Assembly (NCBI GenBank): GCA_008360975.2 | Contig: CM039183.1 | Coordinates: 79,892,350-79,956,349, forward strand | DNA length: 64,000 nt | Direction: 5' to 3' | DNA from: Lichenostomus cassidix | Lineage: Eukaryota > Chordata > Aves > Passeriformes > Meliphagidae | Shown: positions 54,072-64,000 of the stretch, piece after piece | Layout: each line of letters starts with the position of its first letter | How positions within the stretch are numbered: position 1 is the stretch's first letter | Translations under genes and position numbers: made by a program | The notes under the pieces: generated by a model | Told to the model about the DNA's origin: nothing | Seen by the model: only the letters and a program-made list of their open reading frames with translations | The model's database searches: none

Positions 54072-56439
54072 CTGAAAAGGAAAAGGAAATGCCCAAAATG
54101 TCATCAACTTACAGCTCTTCTGATTTCTTACTTGTACTACTTGCGGGGATATATTAAATATATGACTTTGTTAGCAGTGTTAGAACATAGATACCTTTCC
54201 CCTCTTGCATTTCCAGTGAATGATAAATTACCCTAAAATACTAAATTGAGTCACTACTAGGATGTTTTTATACTTACTACAAAAGTATTCACATTTTCCA
54301 CTCAATTTTAAGCAAGTATCAAGAATAAATTTGAACCCGTTTTATATGAATTTGCCCTATCAGTGCAAACTGTAATATTTCTGAAATAGAACAAGGGTTT
54401 TAACAAGTAGCCAGTATCCTCAAAATACTAAAAGACATGCACATAAAGAAATCCTTCACTGATATCTCTGCATAAACAGTTCCTATTCAATGTCATTTAA
54501 CCACTGCAATTCAGAAAGTAAAGTTGCTAAATAAAAATTTTAGCAAGAAAACATGTGGATTAGTGCTGCATATTTAAATTTTACATGGCAATTACAGGTA
54601 CCATTTTCTAACTCGAGATTTCAATGTTTGTGCAGTTTTTATGTGATCTACATAGATAAATAATCAGCATAATATATACAGATGATCTAAGCATCTTTGA
54701 TCAAAAAAACAAAACTGTGTTCATTGTGAAAAATAACAACAAAAGCAAAATATTTTTAATCTGATGGAAAATATAAAGCTTCCCCACACACAAATACATT
54801 GATGTTTATTGCAGCTATGCTAAATTGCCTGAATCAAACAGTATCAGATACCATTAGTCAGAAACATAGCAGCAAAGTCTCAGCTTCCATAACACATATT
54901 TTACAACTATTACAATAAAAAGGCTCATTAAAAAGTTTCATAAATTTCTAGAAATGCATATCAGAAAAAAAATCAGATTACTGTGTATATTAATATTTCA
55001 AGAACATTTACAGTCTGACATTTAAGATAAGTGCATAGTGTACTGCTGGTCTACCATTAGTCACCAAGTGGAAAAGCCCAAGACAGCACTTGCTATCAGA
55101 TCCAACCTTCTGAACACTGTGATCCTCAGTTTAATGTCTACACCAGCACATTCTCCAGTCAGGCAGCTCCATGTTATCTACTTAATAGGATACATAAAGG
55201 CAATGCCCTAATTATGCAGCTTTCTCTCCAATTCAAGTATTTTTCTAATTCTTTTGCTTTTCTAGCAATGACTCAATCAGTGGCTCTAAGCAGCTCATCC
55301 ACAGATGTACTGGCAAGTCACACTCTTCGAACATGTTCCATATACTGTACTATGAAGTGGTTTGAAAACTCTCAGAGCTAAATAAGTCAGAAAAAGTAAT
55401 TTCAACAGTTGGAAAGTAATCCAGTTACACAGTCTGATTTCCCAACTGGTTTTTTTGCCAGCACTGAAAACTCATATCTAAAGGAACAGAGGTATTAACT
55501 GCACTATAAATCTGTCTAGCACATCAAACCAACAGTTCAATGAACAAAATGTACACTCTGGTTTTGATGTGATAAAACTGATACAATCAGGTACAAGTTG
55601 CTCTAGTAAAACTGATATAACTAATCAATGTTAAAGTTGAGTTTGGGTGTTAGGGTTTTTTAAAATCTTTGTATTTTTATTTTAAAGAAAGATTCTTTTG
55701 TATATATTTGTTCTGAGAGGTTCACATTTTGATACATTACAAGCTATCATTAAAGTTACAGATTCCTTCATTTCTCAGAACAGAATATAGTATAATCAAA
55801 CACTGTTAGAAAGCACACAGGAAAATTCACATGGGGTCACACCAGTAATCCGGCAGTCCAGTAAATTATGTCCCCAAAGAGATAATTTAATGTTTAGGGA
55901 AGAGTAAGAAAAGGGCCTTTAATGTGATCCTTCACTGTATTTCAGCCTCCAATTATTTTCACATCACCCGTTTCCTGAATCCAATATAGTCTTTTGTACT
56001 AAATAATTAATAGCTTTTAATTCATCTGTTCTCAAATTGAATCCATGTAACAATAAAGATAATGGCGGGGGAAAAAAGGGAAAAATAATCTCTTTCTGGA
56101 AACCTGCTCCTACTATGTGAGAAATCCTGGTTTTTACATATGATTCCCATGGGCTTCAAGGACTCCTTGTCTGCATGAGCTTGCTAAGAGCAAACAGGCA
56201 GCTGTGAGCACCAAGCATTGCATACAAGTATCTCAGCCCTACTAAAACACACTACGTGTATATCACTCTTGGTACAAAAACATGCAGAGCTATGGTTCTT
56301 TCAGTACCCAACCTAGTTTACAGTGAGTTTTTCAGGAACACATGCAATCTTAAGTACTTCTAGTGTTTGTAAATGCATCATACTTATTGGTAAGTTGTTC
56401 AGTTTTTAACTCCCTTCCTGGTTACAATTTCGCACCTTA

Positions 56440-56860
56440 TCTACAAACTAATTTGGCTGACTCAACTTCATTGCTGCTGTTTCTTGTTTTATTCCTATTT
56501 GCTAGAAGGAGACACTATTACCACATTTCTGTTCCCACATGAATACATTAAGACTGTGATCAAATGGTCTCTTAACCACAATGTTGCTAAAGTAAGCAGA
56601 CTGAGTTCTAAATCTTCCAGCAAATATCACACTTCCAATTCCTTCATCATTCCTACAACTCTATCCTAAATCATCTCCAGTCTTCTATGTCCTTCCTGAA
56701 GCACACCCGTCTGGAACCAGCATTCCAGATTATTTCAGAACACCACCAAATACAGCCTCAGTACTGCAGCTCTTGGATGTATGAGGCCTGTTGGCCAAAG
56801 CAAAACAGGACAAGTCCAGCTTTTACTGATAACTGCAACTCCCTGTTCAAGGGAAAGAGA
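56440..56860 (-). mobile_element. Ancient CR1-like LINE remnant
   Basis: The best part reads ccttcatcattcctacaact, then atcatctccagtcttctatg and tccttcctgaagcac, followed by ccagcattccagattatttc. This tracks the antisense CR1 segment for the end of the polymerase frame and the start of the tail. Divergence is much higher than in the other copies, so it is an old insertion with uncertain edges. Confidence 0.5.
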
Positions 56861-59800
56861 GTTAAAGGATAATTGCTTCCTGGAATAAAGACGGAAATAC
56901 AGCATGTATTTATTATTTCAAGACAAAAGACTGTATTTGGATATGCTGAAAAATATCTTCTGTGTCTGATCTTAGCTCATTTAATGAGCTTATCTTCTCT
57001 TTAGCAGTAACTGAGTGTCTATTTCATCTGTTTCTTATCTGTTACTTCTAATTTTTTATCAGTAACCATTTTAAATGTTTTCCATATATTTGATCAAAAC
57101 ATTAAAAAACAGATTCAAAATCCAACTTAGCAGGACCTTAAGACTGTACTCTTCCCATTCACTAACACTGCTTTTCTATGCCATACAGTTAGTCAGTACA
57201 GCTAAGCTCAGCACTAATGTCTTACTTTTCAAACTATGGTAATTTATTTTGTGAGCACCTGTTAAGTGTTCTTAAACAACACTGAATTGTTGATCAAGTA
57301 TTTCTAATTATTTTTAAATAGCTGCTTCTTCCTTGATACTTTCTTCCTAGTTTACAGATCATTCTCCCTAATTGATTTGGTATAATTTTTTTGTAGAAAA
57401 ACTGTTCCATAAGGTATCAAGATTTGCTCACAAAAGGCTTCAGTAGTGCTCTCTCCTTCTGGAAGGCTCTAGAGACCCAGGTTACGGCACACCCATGTAA
57501 TCTCTGCTATATCCAGTCATTAGAGAAGAGACTCCAGGGCTTTAAACTATCAAATTAGCTCCAAAACAAAACCAGAAACCAATAGTGACTGTACTTTTCC
57601 ACCTCAATTTCATTGCCATGACTGTTTTACATTGGTGTCACTCACAAGGATGACAACTGACAGTGCATCAGAGCAAAGGGCTAAGTGATAAGGAAATGTA
57701 AAAAAACATAATGCCTTTGCAACACCGCTTTCAGGGTGCACTCAAAGTTTTCTGAACTGCAGCCCAGTGTTTTTGTATTGAAGGAGTTGAGTGAATTGTT
57801 TTTAACCTCCTTGACCACACTCTATCCAAGAGTTTCTATTAACCACTCTTCTGTTCAACTCTCAATTCATCACGTTGGATTTCTTCTCTCCTCCTGCAGG
57901 CACTGATGAGAGAAGAAAACAACACAAAGCCTAGCACTTCCAAGCACTTTGAAATCCAAGTGCTGACACTACCAGCAACATGTTCTGCTCTTACTTAGGA
58001 GAAAGCAGTCTTAAACCAAAATGGGTTTGATGCTAAACCACATTTAACACTACCACTCTCCACGCATAGCAACACCACTACTTCCAGTGTAACCAGCTGC
58101 TTCACTAGCACAGACACTGCCTTTAAAGAAATTATCAAACTTTTATTAAGATAGCTGCTATTTTGTAACAATAGCAAGTTGGCTTTTTCTTCAAGAAGAA
58201 AATTTAGTTCTCAGGAAGAAAAGGTTTTCCATCTCTTACAGAAAAGAAATTACATTGATGTTTACTTTCCCCTTTAAAATTTTGCATACTTTTGACTGTG
58301 CTCTTTAGAATCTATAAAAAATTTCCTGTATAATCGAAAAACTAGCTTTCCACAATAATTTTTTTAAAAGCTGTCAAAAATACCAAAATTGTGTTTGTAT
58401 TGCATCCCATTTTGTACTGAGCATGCATGAAGCAATTATAAAACTGTATAAAAATGAACATTAATTGATATGTGCTGTTACTGAAAACAGATCAGAATAT
58501 GGAAGCTTTAAAAAAAATCACTTGGTAAAGTTTCAATAAATGTCTTGAAAAACATTTTCCTTTTTCATTTTTAGATCAGCTTTAATGAATTTGTACTTGG
58601 AAAATGTAAAACCTGAGGGAGGCTACTTTCCCCAACCCATTAGTTCTACTTTTCCTTTAATATTTCAGTAACAAATGAAATTGCATAGCAGCATTCTTGG
58701 TACGGAACACCATAAGCACAGGGATAGAAATAAGATCCCAAATTTCTGTTCAGCACTCCCCACTGAGAAATATGCAACATAATCTGCCAGATAAATCACT
58801 GAGGATTACATTTATATAGCACATGCAGATCCACAGGATGACACATCCCAACTACAACAAATTGTTTGTGCATGTGATACACTGAGACAGTCTTAGCAAA
58901 TGCAGTTATTCCATCCCCAACTTCCAGACATCCCAGAGGATGAATACCACTGGATTTATGAGATTTCTGGAAAACCAAACAGATCCTCAAGCACTCTTTT
59001 ATTTTTTCTCTAGGGTCCTAAGAGAAGGAATAGACAAGAAGGGGAATAGGTTGAGTCCTAGTAGCCTGGACACAAGAAAGCCCTGCAGCTTCCTAATAAT
59101 CATGTTCTAGTTTGCAAATTACAGACATCAGTTGCCCAAGAGTGCCTTCTCCTAGAAGCAGGAAAAGCTAGGAAAAGTATGCCCTCTTTAAAGCTTCAAC
59201 CAACGAAAATAATTCTTAACATTGAAGCAAAAATAAAAAAAGAAAATAAAACATCATTTGCCATGGGTTTCAAGAGAACTAAATTCCCAGTGAAGGAAAA
59301 TGAGAGATGTACTCTATCACAGCGTCTACACCACACTTCCAACAATTGACTGGAACTCACTGAGTCATTATTCAATAAAATCAAGACAATTCCAAGACAA
59401 ACAAATTCCATGAGAAACCATTATTTCATCAGCTCAACAGGCTCAAAGCATGAATGAGATTTCTCAACCACTGGTAACAACAGTCAGCCTTATCCTCCTT
59501 TAAGTATAACAAACATTTCAGACTATTACAGTTGTGCAGAGAATCCTAGCCTAACACTGGCAACAACCTATGCAGATCAAAGGTAAAACTACTTGGAAAG
59601 AAAAAGAAGTCATTTTTATTACACCACTTAAGAAGGCCATTGACAAAAACCTTTAACCAAAACTTTTCAAACAGCAAAATTTAGAAAACCATAGGTAATT
59701 CTGTCATAGATGAGTGTGCTGATAAACAGCAGGGAATGGAAAATAAGTCCATCACCTTTCTAACTTGACACAAACAGCTAAACAGTTGCCTATTTTAACT

Positions 59801-61599
59801 GATTCACAGTAGCAGAGCACAAATCTTAGTCTTCCTGGTACTACTTAGCCAAAACAGAGGCTTCTAATCCACTCCTGCCTGCTCTTTCAGCTGACGCAAC
59901 CGACGTTTGTGCTTTCTGACCTACAAGTATGGAATTCATTGACTGCAGATGGCACAGCCAGGGCTGCTGGGACAGGCTCAGACCTACTGCCAACTTTGGA
60001 AGTGCAGAATGAGCTTCCCCAAAGCAAAAGTAGCTGTGGTAACTAATTCACACATCAAGAACGATGATGAGCAGATCCTTTAGGCCTCCCAGACTGCAAA
60101 GAGCACAAAGATGAAGACACTTTAATTCTGGTTTCCATCAAGGACAAGCAAAACACAGAAGGAGACAACACTAACAGGAAACAGTGACAAGGGAAAAAAC
60201 AGAGAACAGCCGTCCACTAATGCTGAGCACAGTGTGTGACCTTTGCATACCAGAGTGGTAAGAGAGGCTATTCTGCTGCACAACCCCACTCTGACACCGA
60301 CCCAATACCTTTCCTTGCCTTCTCTGGAGTAAAAGATGGGAAAAAAAAAAAAGCCCACAATACCCTCTCCCCAAAAAAACAACCAAAAAAAAAAAGTGCT
60401 ACACAAAACCTCAGAAATTTTTAGTTTAACCTCCTTTCCAACTGATTTCAAATCACAGTAAAAGACCTGATACTACAGAAAACAAACAAAGATCTATAAG
60501 TAAGGTGCAATACAACTGTAAGTATCCTTGCAATGGAGAAAAATATAGGAAAATTAAGAGAAGTATTAGAAATATATTTGCTGCCCAATAAGACAGTTAC
60601 CTGAAATCAAATTATTAATCCATCATCAAATAAATTATCTAACCATGTACTAAAGTGTAGCATTTTGTAAACAGCTGTAAACATACTGTCCCCTCAACTC
60701 TTTGAAAATTAATACTATGCATTTGAATACTGATTTCTAATAAGGACCAAAGCTCAAAGAAAAGAACTTCAGTTCATTTTACATGGCCACTTTAAACCTG
60801 TTCTGAGTAAAAGATCAGTCCAGCTGTGCTTCTACCTGGCTGCTTCTTTTATTAACTCCTTAGTATTAGCACAATATAGCTGGAAGAAAATCCTAATGAG
60901 AGCTGAAAGGAAGGAGAAGCAACAAGCAAACAGCCTGGAGCAAAGAGAAAAGCTGGGCTTTATTTTTCACAGTACAAAGGCAGAAGCAGGAGAGGATGCT
61001 AACAGTAGCACTGGAGAAGGAAGGGAGGAAGGACAGGCCCTGCAGTCCTTGCTTGTCACTGGCTTCCAGGCAGAATACCCACTAACCACGACCATGCAAG
61101 CACACAAACAGCGTTTCACCTGGCCAGCTGTCCACTGGATCAGAGCTGTCCATTCGATACAGGAGTAGTCTGAGAGTATTAAAAGTTTTGTTGCAGGCAA
61201 GGTGTCATTCATTGTTTATCCCTTGTCCACTGATCCAGACACTTATCACTGATCTAGCCTTAGCAAGGCCATGCTTACTTTTCCCCGTCTTCTCTTTAAT
61301 ATTTTCAGAAATCATGCAAAACTTTCCATTTGGGTGAAGAGCACTAGTTTTATTAAAAACCGCGTCAAAGCATTTACTGATAAGTCTTTCATGAAATACA
61401 TAACATTTTCTTAAATTTGATCAGAAAAAGGCAACCGAGTGCTCACTGAAGCAGAAGACATGCATCTGTGAGCAGTCTGAGTGCTGTCAGTGAGATGACC
61501 CACAGCTGGGAACACTCCAGCAATCTCAATGCACATTTTCAGGACAGCATTCTACATCATTATTTAGAAAATATTATTGCTGTTTTCTTCTTGAGCATA

Positions 61600-62187
61600 C
61601 CTGCAGTTGCATCTGGATGATGGGGTAGACCACATACCCTCAGCGGGGTTGCAGATGACACCAAACTGGGAGGAGCTGACAGGCTGAAGGAGCAGCGCTG
61701 CCATTTGGAGAGACCTGGACAGGCTGAGAGGAACCTCATGTAGCTCAAAAAGAGGGAAGCGCCAAGTCCTGCCCTTGAGGAGGAACAACTCCAGGCACCT
61801 GTGTACACCAGAAAGCAGACTTGTGGCAGGAAAGGGAGATGGATGCCCTGATGGACACCACATTGACCACAAGCCAGAAACTTGCCCCTGCAACAAAGAA
61901 GGCAAATGGTGTCCTGGGCTGCATTAGGAGGAATGTTGGTAGCCAGACAAGGGAGGTGATGGTGAGGTGAGGCTACCTGGAGTGCCACTTGGCATTGGTG
62001 AGGCCACCTGAAGTGCTGCATCCGCTTCTGCACTCCTCAGTGAGACATGGACATACTGGAGAGTCCAAGGAAGGGCCACAAAGATGACTAAGGGACTGGG
62101 ATGAAGGGACCTCACTGATGTACCTACACACCCAAAGGGAGGGTGCAAACAAGACTGAGCCAGGCTCTTTTCAGTAGTGCCCAGAAG
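61600..62187 (+). mobile_element. CR1 LINE, ORF2-end fragment
   Basis: It begins near tggatgatggggtagaccac and continues through gttgcagatgacaccaaact, which encodes VADDTKLGG, the CR1 form of the reverse-transcriptase catalytic F/YADD box with the first residue changed. It then follows the CR1 order (gacctggacaggctgagagg, gtgtcctgggctgcattagg, agggccacaaagatgactaa) to ccaggctcttttcagtagtg. The frame stops soon after the box. The 3' terminus is missing. Long minus-strand frames here are shadows of it. Confidence 0.93.
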
Positions 62188-64000
62188 CAGAGTTTCTGTT
62201 GTTATGCTGATGTTGCATATTGAAATCCAAATCAGGATGGATCTTTTTCCCAGTTGTATGTATGGCAGGAACAGTTCATAAAGAACTAATGTGACCACAG
62301 TAGGGATGCACATATGAAACATCTTGCAGAGAAATGTTAACACAACTATAAAACTTACTGACTCAACACACCAGGATTTTAATATTCCAGTATGTATCAT
62401 TTTACTCTATAAATGCCAAAAATAATTCTGAAATACTAATGCGGATTTTTCCTGCATAGCACCAAAATCAATGCTGTAGCACGAAGATGGTGGTGCAGAG
62501 ATACAGAAAAATGGAAACCAACAGGAATAATGCAAAGTAACATGGAAAATGTAAAAAATTATTATGGTCAAAACCAAAAGGGTTTGCTACAGGGTTAGGT
62601 AAGAAGCACTGAAGAGAGATAGTAAAACAGTTATGGCCTTTACATCCTACACATTGTCAGGGCATGACTGAGATGATTAACGGAGGGATTCATAAGCTTT
62701 CGGCAAAGTTAAGAATCAAAGACAGATCCTCAATGTGTAGAGTAGCATATAAAGAGTAGCAGAGAATTCCTCTCCAAAGAACTTGCAATTTAAACAGCTG
62801 ATACTGTGAAAAGAGAAATGTATGACACGCAGCAGGGTGCATCTCAAGCAGTTTGGGCTGCTTGATATAATTTTTAATAGAAGAGGGTTAAAATAGACTA
62901 GAAGGACTGATATTCTATCAAGTAGTGACTAACTCTCTAATGCTTTCAGTAAACTCACTCTCGCAATACAATACTGTTACAAACCCTCTTGTAACACTTC
63001 CATAACACCATTCTACACACCCTGAAACACATAATTGCTGAGAAAACAGTAGGTGCTAATAATGGTCATAGATTGTGGGGACAATGGAGAAAATTTATGT
63101 TTTATGCAGATGGATATTTCTGCTTAACTTAAAAGCATTTAAAAACACAGTAGTCAACTTTATTAAAAGATAGGCAAACAAAAAGTACTTCTGGAATTCC
63201 ATACCATGGCTTTTTGATATCCTTAAGACAAATTGCTACATACACACTGGAATGAATTGGTTAGGGAAGAAGACTTATTCAGAATTCAAAAGTAAATTTA
63301 AAAATAAAACCCATCTGGCTCATTCTTATCACTTCATATACAATACATTGATTTTATTGCATTCTTTTCCTCCACCTCTTCACATCTCATTTACTTTCTG
63401 ACACTGAAAGCTCTCCTTAATAGTGACAATTAATAATTTTAATATACATTTGGTGCAAGAGTATGTTTACTTCTGAGGACTACACATAAAATCTGCCAAC
63501 ACTACTGAATTACGTAGCATGAATATTAAAAAAACTTCTTTTAACCAAATGCCTCTAGATCTCTCAGTCACTGTCTTCTAGCAATAACCATAAGCAGATT
63601 ACTTACATAGAAATTTCAAGTATAATGGCAACTGAACTTAAGAAAAATATTCATGAATACACTGGACTGGTAACTCATAATTCCTCAATAGTTTGAACTC
63701 TATTTGCCTACTTGACCACAATCCAATAATCCTTTATAGTGTATAGCCTAAAACATAAAATTTAGTAGCAAAGGTTTCAGGAAATAGTAATTTTTGCAGC
63801 AGCTTCCAACCTTCACCAATCTGCCCTTCCTTCACTCTCCATACCTTTTAATTCCCTGTTTATGGGAGCAAAGTTAGGAAGTCTCAGGAAATACAGATGA
63901 ACAATGCTGCACCAAAGAGATCCTTTACACTGAGGAGATCTTTCTCATCCCAGAAATCTTCATGGACACATTATAAGACCCCCTTCAAGTTTATGTGGCA
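62188..64000. other. Intron segment at right edge
   Basis: AT-rich unique DNA. No exon of BCKDHB or other recognised element was found up to the window end. Confidence 0.45.

Larger units (their letters stand above)
54072..64000 (-). other. BCKDHB: 3' part of the preceding BCKDHB intron
   Basis: This is sequence upstream (gene sense) of the penultimate exon, starting with the ccttttcag acceptor. I looked on the minus strand for the preceding exon (protein sense IREVAS...EVIDLR...IIPWDVDT) and saw no match, so the intron continues past the right edge. It contains an ancient CR1-like remnant near 56.6 kb, a clearer CR1 at 61.6 to 62.2 kb and A-rich tracts around 60338..60395. Otherwise I see nothing to annotate. 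Confidence 0.8.

Noticed and set aside
61560..62400. Two minus-strand open frames of about 157 codons
   Set aside because: They lie largely antisense to a clear plus-strand CR1 fragment; the open frame comes from the GC-rich repeat, not from a gene.
54072..64000. Search for the preceding BCKDHB exon (IIPWDVDT region)
   Set aside because: No matching minus-strand sequence with splice borders was found; the exon must lie beyond the right edge.

Overview
The window is vertebrate nuclear DNA, almost certainly from a bird. It has spliced coding exons with GT-AG borders, very long AT-rich introns, at least six recognisable CR1 LINE fragments (the dominant avian retroposon) and an avian ERVL-like solo LTR. 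No bacterial, viral or CRISPR-type gene organisation is present. I infer a bird from the repeats and the exon sequences and cannot name the species. The LTR type is one I associate with neoavian, including passerine, genomes.

The only gene I can identify is BCKDHB, the E1-beta subunit of the mitochondrial branched-chain 2-oxo acid dehydrogenase complex, transcribed right to left (minus strand). Its last two coding exons are here. The penultimate exon is 53985..54071 (29 codons). The terminal coding exon is 14604..14756, with coding part 14616..14756 (46 residues plus stop). An intron of 39,228 bp separates them. Everything to the right of 54071 is the 3' part of the preceding intron, which is at least 9.9 kb long, and no earlier exon was found in it. 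The stop codon lies 12 nt before a strong splice donor, so the 3' UTR probably continues on a downstream exon. Two exon-like candidates lie at 9332..9655 and about 8175..8792, each with an acceptor and a minus-strand AATAAA.

Left of the gene (1 to about 8 kb) is intergenic or unassigned DNA, more GC-rich over the first 5 kb. It holds a 591-bp minus-strand solo LTR (1586..2176), a CR1 fragment (7407..7608) and a weak minus-strand open frame followed by a poly(A) signal (3588..4073). The 8.8 to 14.6 kb stretch carries a plus-strand LTR remnant (ending 11557) and a plus-strand CR1 (12768..13322).

The large intron (14757..53984) is mostly unique AT-rich DNA with CR1 pieces (33179..33530, 36640..37220, 52626..52972) and small repeat structures: a perfect 17-bp-arm hairpin at 43842..43879, a nested direct and inverted repeat at 23030..23097, a 17-bp tandem duplication at 35079..35112 and an 18-bp palindrome at 41973..41990. 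The upstream intron holds an ancient CR1-like remnant (about 56440..56860) and a plus-strand CR1 with a piece of reverse-transcriptase reading frame (about 61600..62187).

I found no evidence of an undescribed multi-gene system. The observations most worth checking are the alternative 3' exon structure of BCKDHB and the perfect intronic hairpin. Most short open frames in the window look like chance frames or repeat shadows and are not annotated.
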